NCBI GenBank assembly: GCA_963575745.1
Contig: CAUYUJ010020560.1
Coordinates: 679,145-743,144, forward strand
From: Prorocentrum cordatum
Lineage: Eukaryota; Sar; Dinophyceae; Prorocentrales; Prorocentraceae
DNA: 64,000 nt
Direction: 5' to 3'
A program made the translations under genes and the position numbers. The notes below the pieces were generated by a model. The model did not search any database. It was not told where the DNA came from and was given only the letters and a program-made list of their open reading frames with translations. Below are positions 1 through 9,736 of this stretch, in pieces. The number at the start of each line of letters is the position of its first letter. Positions within the stretch are counted from its first letter, which is position 1.

Positions 1-420
1 GTTGTAGCGCAACGCCCAGCCGTAGGTCGTGCGCAGTGCATCTGCATGCAGCAAAGGCCCCGGCACAGCACCCAGCTCATCGATCACGTCGACGCCGAGT
101 GTGCCTGTGAGGCGATCCAGCTTTTTCTGCGTCTGTGGGGTCAGGCGCAGCCTGGCTGTCTGCATGGAATCCGACATGAGCAGGCCATTGGAGGAATGCA
201 TGGTCCTGCCGCGCGGGCCGAGGTTGTGTGCGGCGTGGTTGGACTGCGCTTTGCCGAGGTACCCCTGCTCGCCGAAGTAAGTGATGGCCATCGGCTCCAC
301 CACTTTGGAGAGGGTGCGCGTCTTGCCGACACCGCCTCCACCGAGCCAGATCGCTCTGTGGTTGCCTGTCGCGGACGCCACGGGGAGGAGATGCGTTGTC
401 TTGTCTGGTCTGCCGTCAAA
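1..420 (-). CDS. Helitron PIF1-type helicase domain, 5' part, shifted frame, runs off the window
   Basis: This 140-codon open frame is the start of the helicase half of the Helitron Rep/helicase. Walker A reads GGGGVGKT (bases 319-342) and is preceded by the hydrophobic strand AIWL. Walker B reads DVIDELGAV (bases 64-93), the equivalent of IIDEISM in PIF1 helicases. Between them lie FGEQGYLGKAQSNHAAHNLG and a GRTMHSSNGLL segment, spaced as in PIF1/Helitron helicases. Such helicases unwind DNA 5' to 3' during rolling-circle transposition. The frame is open to base 1, so the remaining helicase motifs lie outside. It is one base out of frame with the Rep ORF, which ends in-frame at 423; inserting one base near 420-422 would join them. 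This could be a real disabling deletion, a sequencing error or a recoding site. The domain assignment is confident; the intactness of the gene is not. Confidence 0.85.
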
Positions 421-422
421 CG

Positions 423-3400
423 TTTCTGCAGAGACAACGCAAACAACGCCACCGCGTCAATCTGCTCCTCCGTGCAGTGGGCATCAGTGACGAGCTTCCA
501 CGCAACAGCCGCCGGGCCCTGCATGGCCAAGAGCTGCGGAACGAGTTCTGGTTGGGCGTCCTCGGCAGCAGGCTGAGGAGCACCGCTGGGGAGCCAGTCG
601 TCCGCAGCATCGGGCAAGATCTCTCCATCCGCGCTCGATTGCTTTTTCTGTAGCGCTATGCTTTGCCGCTGCAAGGCTAGCATGTCAGAAAAGCTCTCGT
701 TCAGTCGCGTGCCCAGATGCTCCCGCGCGCCCGTGCTGGCTGGCTGTGCAAAGCTCGCGTGCAGCATGCCGCCGTACGCTCGATTGAGATTATTCAGCTG
801 CTTGTCGGCGTAGCTGAGGCGGCCCTTCTGATCCAAGCGGTGCAGGTGATCTTGCTGCAGGGCCAGCTCGGTTGCTCTGACGTGGTCCCGCAGCGGGAAC
901 AGGGAGATCTCTGTAATCGCGGCGTCCTCGACATCCTCCTCCACGTCGCTGCCGCCGCCTCCACCCACGTCAACGAGCTCCAGCGGGACTCGGCCGTTGG
1001 GCCTTTCGGCATCGCTCGCGGAGTCTTCATCGGCCTCGAGGTGGGCACTCGCCGCTGGCCGAGGCTTCACCCGCGCCTCCGCCGCGAGTTCCACGTGCGC
1101 CAGCACGTCTCGCGCCACGTGCGCGCAGAACTCTGCCAGAGTGCACTGTTCCTCGTGCCACCTGCAATGGTGGTTACTGAAGGCGAGGATGCGCCGTGCC
1201 GCCTCCACTGGCATGCGCCGCGCCAGCTGAGACCTTGCGAAGGACGCTAGGCTGAGGAGCACCAGCTCACCCTCGTCGAGGTTCGCCCGAGGCTCTTTCA
1301 GCTCTGAGAAGAGTGTCGTGTCCGCGAGCACGAGCAGCTTGCGGGCCAGGCGGCATCTGGTGTCTGCGCGCGCCGCCAGCACGTGGATCTCCGCGCAGCG
1401 AAGCCGCCACGCCCGCTCGAACGAGCATGGGCGCACGGCGGGGCAGTCGCAGTTCCTCAGCAGATGGCTGTACTGAGTAACGCAGCCACAAGAGAGGGGA
1501 CCCTCGCATGCCCAAGGCGCGAAGAGGAGGGCCTTGAAGAGCGAGTTCTGCTCGGGGTCCTGTGCCCAGGTCGGGCACTGGAAGCCATCGATGGTAGGGA
1601 CATTACTGCGCAGCCGCACCTCCTGCACGTACCGCTGAGCCATGACGTAGTGGTTCTCGAAGGCGAAGAATCGCGGTCCAGAAGCCTTTGCCCGGTTCGG
1701 CTTCAGGACTCGCCGGACGTACATCCTCGTCGTTGTCGTACTCGTCGTCGTCGTGGTCGTCGTGCTCGTCTTCGTCGTGGTCGTCGTCGTCGTCCTGTAG
1801 ATGTAGTAAGGCATGGTCTGCAGGCGAGCGCCCCTGTGAGCGTAGTCGTCGGCTGTGTTCGTGCTGGTGGTGCACGCGCGCATGTCCTCGCAGTCCCCGC
1901 CGTCAGCCTGCTCGTCGCAGTCCCCGCCGTCAGCCTGCTCAGCATCAGAAGGGATGTGTTCAGGAGGCTGAGGAGCACCGCTGATCACACCTGCTGCGTG
2001 CTCCTGGTCCTCGTCAGCCACGTGGATCTGGATGCGGACTGCGTGTATTGGCACCTGATCACTATCCTGCTCCTCGCAAGTACCTTCATGGTTGAGCAAG
2101 CGCTTGCACTGCTGGCAAGCCCATTGCAGTTGTCTCGTGAAGAGCCGCGTATGGTGGTGCGACTGGAGGCAGTCGCCGCCTGTGAGGATGTGCACGGCTA
2201 CCTCCGTCGTGGAGAGCCAGAAGCACCGATTCGCCATCGACGCCAGCCGGATACAGACGCGTCGAGCGCGGCGAGCGAGATCCTCCTGCGTGCGGCTCCG
2301 TTTGGCGTGCGCCTGGCCCTCGGCATCAGCGGCGACCTCACTCAGCACCTTGCGGGCTTCTTCCTCGTCCTCCTCTTCCTTCTCCTGCTGCTCCAGACGC
2401 TGCATGCCGGAGAGCATAGCCTGGAAGAGCGGCGTCATGGACTCCATCATTTTCCCCTGGTACTTCGTGATGTAGAAGTCCATGGAGAAAGCCTTCTGGA
2501 AAGCAGCTTGGAAGCTCTCCACGACAGATGCATTCTGCTGCAGCAAGGACCCACAACCGTAGAGCCATTTTTTGCGCCTGCTGAGTTGTCCTGATGAGCG
2601 CGCTGTGGTTGCCGAGTCCGGGTCCTTCATGATCTTCGTCTTTTTGGTAAGCCTTCTGCGCTTGGCCGGCTGAGCAGGAGCGGCCGCCGGCAGGTCACCC
2701 TGAGAAGGCTGAGGAGCACCACCAGGCTCAGGCACGTCTGCTGCCTCGGCGGACTCGTCAGGCGCGCACAGCAAGAACTGGAAATCCACGTTGCACCGGC
2801 TTGTCACTTGAGAGACGTCGTTGCTTGAGCTCCTGAACGGCTGGTCGCGTTTGAGCTGGCAGCGGCACCGCTGGTTACGTTCGTCAGAGAAGTCAATGAA
2901 CGGAGTGCGGACCAAAGGCTTGCCACGCCGACGCACTCGCTTGGTGCGGCCTGCCAGAGATAGCTGCTGGATGCGGAAGAACCAGAAGCGGCACGACGGG
3001 GTTCTGTTGGAGCGCAGACTCTCTTTGGCCTCGAGCTTCTTCTTGACGTACTTGACGCACGTCTCCGTGCAATCGTGCTCGTGGTTGGAGCAGATGTTGT
3101 AAAAGAAGTCATGGCTAAAGGCTACTGCCCACGCCTCCGCATCTGCGTCAATCTCCTCGACCGAAGCCGGCGAGCCATCGTGCTTGAGGACTTCCTGAAT
3201 CACTCCATCCTCGTTCGTCTGGAAGAGACTACCATGGCTGACTGCCATGGCAGGCTGAGAAGCGCCACCGAGCTGCCCGAAGCTAGATCGCTGGCGGTAG
3301 CTCGGAAACGTAGACTGAAAGGCACCTGTGAGCGGGAGGCTCCGGTACGCTGCAGCGCCGATTGCAGGCATCCGGTTCTCTGCAGCTGCCCGCGCGCGCT

Positions 3401-4568
3401 CCTCCACGAGGTACGGCTGCTCCACTGGCGGGCCGAGCGGCACCTCGTCGCGCCTGGTGCCATCCTCCTCTTCGCCTCCGCCCATGCGGCTCTGTCGCTG
3501 CTGCCTGGCTGTGAAAGGCTCTGGCGCGACATCAGGAAGCCCCAGCTGCCGCGCGGGCTCGTTGGCAGCTTCGTACTGCACGGTCTCCGCGGTGGAAAGA
3601 AGCGCAGCGCGCAGGTTCCGAGCCGCGGTGCGCAGCCCTCCGACCACGGCCGAGCGCAACCACGCCATCGTAGGCCCGATGACGCTGTGGCCTTTGCCGT
3701 GGCCACGCGTGAAACCCCGACCCTGTGCTTCGAAAGGCGCCTGCACATCAGTGCTTCCTGGGGCCACGCACGGCTGCAGAGACGCTGCCACGTCGTCCTC
3801 CGTTGACACTGCCTGTCGGGCTAGCGTTGTGCGGCCAACAAACAGGCGCTCTAAGCCAATGATGTAGCGGTAGTGCAGCTCGGTCATCAACAGGAAGAAC
3901 TTGGCCTGCGCACGCGGGTCTGCTGCGACTATCTGGTGCATCCGCTCCAGAGAAGGCATGGTAGGCGCTGAACTCCGCAGGTCAGGGCCAGCAGGCTGAG
4001 AAGCGCCGCCGGCTGTGGGAACCGCGCTATCCGCGTGCCCGCGAATGTCGAAGTGGCTCCGCTTTCCCGGTCCTTCGTGTAGCTGGAGGACCAACGGGCT
4101 GTACGTGTCTGCGAAGTTCGGTGTGACGAAGAAGCTCGCGGCGCCGAACTTGAGGTTGTTGCCGTGTCCGTTGAAGCGGAGTGCTTGTTTCCGCCCCTCT
4201 GTGCCAGGCACATCGGAAGTGCTGAGTAGCAACGTCCTCAGGGCAGTCTTGACCTTCGCAGGCATGCCCGGGCGTGAAATGGCGGAGCCGATGCAGTCGC
4301 CGGGCTTCGCGATGTTCAGCGCTTCCATGAAATCCTCCGCCGAGGCCTGTGACAGGATCTGTAGGTCAGTGCCGAAGCCTTTCCTGCCAATCGCAGCTCG
4401 CGTGCCTTTCAGGAGCCGCAGCCGGCGGATCACGTCCCCGAGAACAGCATGGATCTCTGGAGAGTTGAAGCGGCTCTGGGAGGCGGCCTCGTAGGTCTCC
4501 TCGTCGCTCGCGAGAGAGTACTCGAGCTCCTCCAGGTTGATGAGGCGTCGCGCGACCTCGCAGGGAAG
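423..4568 (-). CDS. Helitron Rep (replication initiator) region, second exon
   Basis: This 1382-codon exon continues the Rep/helicase protein. Near its start [12 protein letters not shown] and [13 protein letters not shown] match the general pattern of Helitron_like_N proteins, followed by [17 protein letters not shown] (about 3.95-3.89 kb). The HUH region is [13 protein letters not shown] at 3687-3735. A Cys/His stretch ([12 protein letters not shown]) follows, then [10 protein letters not shown]. The catalytic tyrosine motif is YITKYQGK at about 2474-2451, a full YxxKYxxK. A later conserved block is YVRRVLKP...[13 protein letters not shown] (about 1.73-1.55 kb), interrupted upstream by a threonine tract at about 1735-1800. 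A GTG at 4433 is not needed as a start: the frame is open to a TAG at 4570, where the AG of a splice acceptor lies, and joining to 5408 is in phase. Several GA[S/P]QP peptides from the 19-mer repeat lie in the exon. Rep nicks and rejoins DNA in rolling-circle transposition. Confidence 0.8.
568..586 (+). repeat. Example 19-mer interspersed repeat inside the Rep gene
   Basis: GCAGGCTGAGGAGCACCGC, read on the minus strand in the Rep frame as GAPQPA. Other clear in-gene copies are near 1963, 2703, 3250, 3991, 6582, 6614, 7413, 8503, 16770, 17097, 17424, 17937 and 18269. Spacer copies are near 8777, 9287, 9449, 11529, 12225, 12450, 12470, 13248, 14084, 14866 and 15347. Wider copies have CCTGC and GCAGG as inverted ends. 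None was found beyond 18.3 kb. Confidence 0.85.
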
Positions 4569-5407
4569 CTAAGTTTACAACACGGTGCTATCAACAATGA
4601 CAATCGTGATCAGAACGAGACACTGCTATCAACGGTGGAAATGCCATCAATACAATGAATCGTGTAAGAAGGAGGCACTGCCATCAACGGAGCATTTAAT
4701 GGCAGTCGTGTAAAGAACGACGCACTGCTATCAACGCAGCATTCGCGTAACAACGAGACACTGCTATCAACGCTATCAACGCAAGACGCTAGAATGGATG
4801 GTTGTCCCAACGAGACACTGCTATCAACGCGTGGACAATGAATGGATGTATGTTCAAAGGAGACACTGCTATCAACACTCGGAAATGGGCGTAGGTCCAA
4901 ACGAGACATGCGAGTGCTGGCTGAAAAGCACAAAAGGGGCAGACTGAGCAGTCCTGCCACAAAGCAGTCTGCGTTTCACGGCTCCTCCTCCTTCCTCACA
5001 CCCCTGCGCTTCATCTTCTTTCCTCCTCGCCACAAAGCAGCCTGCGTTTCGCGCCTCCTCCTCCTTCCTCCACGCCCCTGCAAAGAAGGAGACACTGCGA
5101 TCAACGCACAGAACTTGAATAGATGTATGTCCAAACGAGACACTGCTATCAACGCGTGGAGAATGAATGGATGTATGTTCAAAGGAGACACTGCTATCAA
5201 CGCACGAAGATTGAATGGATGGAGGTCCAAACGAGACACTGCTATCAATGGATGTAGGTCGAAACGCCACATGCGAGTGCTGCCTGGAAAGCATCAAAGG
5301 GGCGGGATGAACAGTCCTGCCACAAGGCAGCCTGCGTTTCACGGTTCCTCCTCGTTCCTCTACCCCCCTGCGCTTCATCCCCCCTCCTCGTTCCTCCTGG
5401 GGATGAC
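4569..5407 (-). other. Proposed phase-0 GT-AG intron filled with tandem repeat
   Basis: On the minus strand exon 1 ends ...TTCGAACAG followed by GTCATC, and the downstream ORF is preceded by AACTTAG then CTTCCC. Removing 839 nt joins codons for FEQ to [17 protein letters not shown] in phase 0. This restores the usual Helitron order in which a block like WPACYTEFWFGDGAPNL is closely followed by an EELEY block. The intron is built largely of a roughly 45-50-nt unit carrying CACTGCTATCAACG (about ten copies), plus two copies of a stretch with TCCTGCCACAA. Without splicing the upstream ORF stops at 5375. No transcript evidence is available here. Confidence 0.65.
4600..5260 (+). repeat. Tandem/interspersed CACTGCTATCAACG repeat cluster
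   Basis: About ten copies of AACGAGACACTGCTATCAAC or close variants begin near 4618, 4661, 4707, 4753, 4808, 4856, 5087, 5135, 5181 and 5231. Several are separated by a linker of the form GAATGGATGTATGTYCAAA, giving a period near 46-48 bp. On the minus strand they read as VDSSVSF in one frame, but stops and frame changes show they are not coding. The same core recurs singly in the spacers at 8.9-9.1, 12.0 and 14.2-15.6 kb. Confidence 0.85.
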
Positions 5408-8400
5408 CTGTTCGAACAACGTGGGCCGCTCCCGCTCGAGGTTCGGCGCGCCGTCCCCGAACCAGAACTCCGTGTAGCACGCCGGCCAGGACCTGCTGTC
5501 GAAGGAACTCAAAGGTTTCTGCGTAGGCACCGATAGAGACTGCGGGCCCACTACCCTGCATGCATCTGCTCCAGCCTGCGCTGTTTCCAAAACCACTTGC
5601 GCGCGCTCGTCAAACGAACTAGCAGCACTCTGCACATCGAGAACCATTCCGCGCAGAGTATGCCTGCCGCCTTCGTCAGCAACAGGCTGCAGAGCACCGT
5701 TGCTATCTGCCACTGTCGGTGTCGTCTCGTTCTTTGCGATGCGTGCTGCCTGCTCCTGCAGTGCCACCAGCGTGCCTTGCAGCGCTTGCATCATTTGGAC
5801 TGGAACGACGTCATGCACTGGATCCACTGCAACCGTGAACTCTGCGACGTTTTCATACAAGTAAGCCATGTCGGGCTGTTCTGGTGATTGTCCTGCGAGC
5901 TCTGTTTGCGTACGCTCGTCAGAGTCGTCCTCGTTGTCAGACTCTTCGCCCGCTTCGTCGTCTCTGCCCATCTCTGGCGCTCTGGATGCTGGCCCCAACA
6001 GACGTACTGGCGCTTTGTCGGCACCTTCCACTGCTTGCAGACATGCCTGGATGTGGTCTGGCACCCCGTCCTCAGGCAGTCGTGTTACAGCAACATTTTC
6101 TTGGATGGTCACCTCAGAAAAAGTTGCGCACTGCAGCTTGCGGTCTTTCACAATCTGCATGTACTCCGCGCGCTTGACAGTCGCCCAGTACGCCTTGGTG
6201 AGATTGTGCGCGGCGCCTGAAAAGACGACGCTCAGAGAATCTACAAGCGCGCCCTCCGCCGGCGGCAGCTCCATGGATGGAATTTGAGCAGTGGGCTGGG
6301 CGAAGAGGATGGTGTTGCCCGAAATGCCTTTCTGCTGGACATCCGGAGCGCCCTTGCCGAGACGTACTTGCTTCCAACAGCATCGGCCAAGAGACGCCAG
6401 CATCTTCGTGGCCTTCGAAGCATTGCGGACGTGCGTGGGCTCCCGACCGATCCAGTTGTCGTTGACCAAGGCGTTTAACGGCATCTTCGGTTTCTTGGCG
6501 CAGAGGTCATTGAGGCACTCCCAACACACCCACACCAACGCGTTCGCATCGCCCACTCCTGCGCACGGAGGCCTCTCGTCAGCAGGCTGAGAAGCGCGTC
6601 CGGACCTGTCGGCAGCAGGCTGAGAAGCACCGCAGGTTCCCGCCGTTGCTTCTGATGGCGCAACCACACGGACTCGGCGGGAGTGCAGAAGCCATCGCCA
6701 CTCTGAATGCTCCGGATGCTGAACGCTGGACGCGTGCAACTGTTCGTGCGGGATCAATGGCCAGCGCCGGCTGTACCTGTCCACGTTCAGGAGCTTGTGC
6801 ACGAGCTCCGGAGACTGCAAGTAGTACACTCCGCGGTGCTTCAGCAGAGCACGCTTGGGTGGAGCATCTGTCTCGCCATCGGATAGGTCATCACGATCGC
6901 TTGCTGAGTCCGCGCAGTGCTCAAAGACACGCTCCTCCGGCACTGCTCCAAACAGGCTGAGTTTGTGGCGATGCTCCAGGTAGTCTTTCTGCGCACAGAC
7001 TACGCAGGCTGCCTCGCTTCGAGGCACCGCCTCGCCGCCCGAGAAGCGGTTGGCCTTGCTGCCAGGGTGGCAGAACTGTTGGAAGTAAGCAAAATTCTGC
7101 ACCATGATCCTCTTCTCCTGAGCGGCTATCGGCCTGCAGCCAGCGTGTGCCATCAGGCACAGCACCCGTTTGCGGCATTCTGCCTCGCCGGCGTGGTTGC
7201 ACTGCTTATGCCGCGCAAAGTCCTCTTCTATTAAGAAATCGCAGTCGCAGAGCTGGCAGACGAGCGGTCCCGTCATGACTGCACGGTTAGAGAAAACGCG
7301 CAACTGGTTCCCCTCTACTTCGCCGCCGGGAACGTAGCAGCTCTTCCCCGCGGGAGCAGCCAACGCTCTCCGCACTCGCTCCGCGTACCTCTGCGCAAAT
7401 TCCCTGTGCTGCGCAGGCTGAGGAGCACCGCGGCTGGACACAAGCTCTTTGTAGGTGGCCAGGCGCCGCAGGATTGCCTTGTTACGAATGCCACTCTCCA
7501 GCATCAGCAGATCCTGGTCGATCCTGTTCTGCGCCTCCTCAGCGAACCCTTCCATGGGATTTGGCCTTTCCTCCGCCTCCGCGATGCGAAGCATTGTTTT
7601 GCCATCGCTTTCCGCCTGCTGGAGTGCCTGGAGCTCGGCCTCCTGCTCGGGAGAGAACTGCTTGGCCTTCAATCCTTTCCGAACTAGCCAGCCTAGTTGC
7701 CGCTCTGCAACACTACGCCCGGCGGACTCTTTCGGAAAGCGGCCGAGGTCTCGCACCTGCTGCATGACCTCCTCGATCTTCGTCTGCTGCATGAGCCCGT
7801 CGGACTTCGTATCCGCCTGCTGCAGAGTTTGAAGCTCGGCCTCCTGCTCCGGTGAGAAATGCTTGGCCTTCCGTGTTTTTCGGATGTGCCAAGCCAACTG
7901 CCGCTCTGCAAGCGGGCGTTGAGCGCTCTCCTTCGGCCAGCTGCCGAATTCGCGCACCTGCTGCAGGATCTCATCGGTCTTCTGCTTCCGCTTGAACTCC
8001 TCGGTTGCAGCACGCTGAGCAGCAGCACCTGCAGCATTCTGAGCAGCAGCGCTGACGGCGCGTGACTCCTCGAGGTCTTGCAATTCCAACATCACGTCAT
8101 TAGGAATGCTCTCGCAGTGCTTAAAGAAACGTTTGGCCAACTTGTTTTCGGCTCGTGCTTCCTCAGACGTTCCTTTATTTCGTATCGGTATACGACCGAA
8201 CTGCTTCACGTCCTCGACGAGCGTTTGCAGAGATCCGCTTAATGCAGAACGCTGAAGGGCAGCGCTGACAGCGGCTGACTCTGAAGGCGTGGCGCATTCG
8301 AGGGCTTGCAACTCTAACAGAACGTCATTAGGAATGCTGTCGCAGTGGTCGGAGAAACGTTTGGCCAACTTGTTTTCAGCTCGTGCTTCCTCGGACGTTC

Positions 8401-8587
8401 CTTTCTGGCGCTTCGGTATACGACCGAACTGCTTCGCCAGGTCAACAATCCTTTGCACAGTACCGCTCAACACAGCACGCTGAGGAGGGGCACTGCTCAC
8501 TGCAGCAGGCTGAGGAGCACCGCTGTTGGGTGCAGCAACGTCAGGAGCATGGCGCCCAGACCGAGAGCTACCAGCATGCCGTGGCAT
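5408..8587 (-). CDS. Helitron Rep/helicase N-terminal exon with repeat and zinc-finger regions
   Basis: This 1060-codon exon starts at the ATG giving MPRHAGSS, chosen because it lies 38 nt downstream of a spliced-leader-like site and because the longer frame above it only translates CAT repeats. Residues about 40-320 hold four related roughly 55-residue repeats (for example VKQFGRIPIRNKGTSEEARA and VREFGSWPKESAQRPLAERQ) that resemble helicase-associated (HA-like) repeats. A Cys/His segment CQLCDCDFLIEEDFARHKQC (about 7.26-7.20 kb) looks like a C2H2 finger. VWVCWECLNDLCAKKPKMPL followed by NALVNDNWIG (about 6.53-6.45 kb) matches the DUF6570-type block found at the N-terminus of Helitron proteins. 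Near the end is SWPACYTEFWFGDGAPNLER. The exon would be spliced at 5408/5407 to the Rep exon. GA[S/P]QPA peptides from the 19-mer occur repeatedly. Unspliced, it stops at 5375. Confidence 0.75.
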
Positions 8588-8628
8588 TACTGTGCAGTGG
8601 GTGCTGGAAAGTTCCTTTGTAAGGATAG

Positions 8629-8649
8629 CTCTAGGCAAGATGGCTACGG
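8629..8649 (-). promoter_or_regulatory. Spliced-leader-like site upstream of Rep/helicase start
   Basis: The minus strand reads CCGTAGCCATCTTGCCTAG then AG. Recalled from memory, the dinoflagellate spliced leader is CCGTAGCCATTTTGGCTCAA then G; 17 of 21 positions match, including the first ten. It lies 38 nt upstream of the ATG at 8587. It could be a relic leader left by reinsertion of a trans-spliced mRNA, or chance similarity; the second site at 14145-14165 argues against chance. Confidence 0.5.
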
Positions 8650-9736
8650 AGACATTGATGATGATGATGGTGATGATGGAAATTCGTTGTGGAGGATGTT
8701 GGTGATGGTGATGATGTGAATCAGTGATGTTGATGGTGATGATGATCAATGGCGATGATGAAGTCGCAAAAGATCTGCAGGCTGAGAAGCACCGCAGGCC
8801 AACGTGAACCAGTCGTGATGATAGTGATGATGGAGGCGGTTCCAGTAAGTAAGATAAACTGCTATGCATTGACATATGCTGAAAGGAAACTCGGTATCAA
8901 TGAGTTGATATACAATGAGGTGTCCGAAAACGAGACACTGCTATCAACGCTTTTCTAATTGAACGAACCTCTGCTACCGACACTGCTACGAACATGAGAG
9001 TTGTCTTGAAATGAGGCACAGCCAGAGTTGATATACAATGAGGTGTCCGAAAACGAGACACTGCTATCAACGCTTTTATAACTGAACGAACGTCTGATAT
9101 CGACGCTGCTACGAACATGGCGGTTGTCTTGAAATGAAGCACGGCCATGACCTGATTTAGGGCCCAATGAAACACATGCAGAAGTGTTTTTTTTTCCGGG
9201 AAAGAGACAGGGATATCAATACGGAAATTCTCTGTAAACGAGACACTTTGAACGACTGCAGAACAGGCGCTTGTAGCAAAGGAAGTGCAAGCTGAGAAGC
9301 ACCGCAGGCCAACGTGAATCAATCCGTTGGGCAACCTGAGCACAGACCGAAACTCTGTGCAGGCACTCTCAAGGGAGCCAGGGCAGGCTGAGGAGCAATG
9401 CAGGCCGCAAACACTACTCTTGCACCAGACGCCACAACAGTAAATAGTGCAGGCTGAGAAGCACCGCATAAACAAACAAGGCAAAGGAAACTACCAAACG
9501 ATATGTTTGACGCAAACCTAGCTGGCATCCCGCAAGGCGAAGAACAAAGACGCTTGCCATGTCCAGCAAGCTGAGAAGCATCGCTGACAAGACATCAGAA
9601 GCTCATCTCAAACTTTCTCCTGAGGGGTGGGTTTCAAGAATTCGGCACTTCTTGGCGGATTCCGGCGTCTTGCTCCACTCATTCATCCGCTTATGCTCGC
9701 CTGATTGCTGCAGCTCTGTGCGCATCCCCAGTGTTC
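8650..9736. other. Spacer between RPA-like and Rep/helicase genes
   Basis: No coding region is supported. Next to the spliced-leader-like site is a run of GATGATG (8655-8760). Then come a 19-mer copy (8777-8795), one unit of the roughly 430-bp spacer module (8770-9290) with CACTGCTATCAACG cores near 8932 and 9053, and further 19-mer copies or variants near 9287, 9385, 9449 and 9564. The remainder to 9736 is unremarkable and probably carries the 3' end of the RPA-like gene. Confidence 0.6.

Noticed and set aside
8588-8875. N-terminal extension of the Rep/helicase with an Ile/His-rich segment
   Set aside because: It translates CAT repeats and a 19-mer in a different frame (RCFSAC), upstream of the spliced-leader-like site; the ATG at 8587 is the better start.
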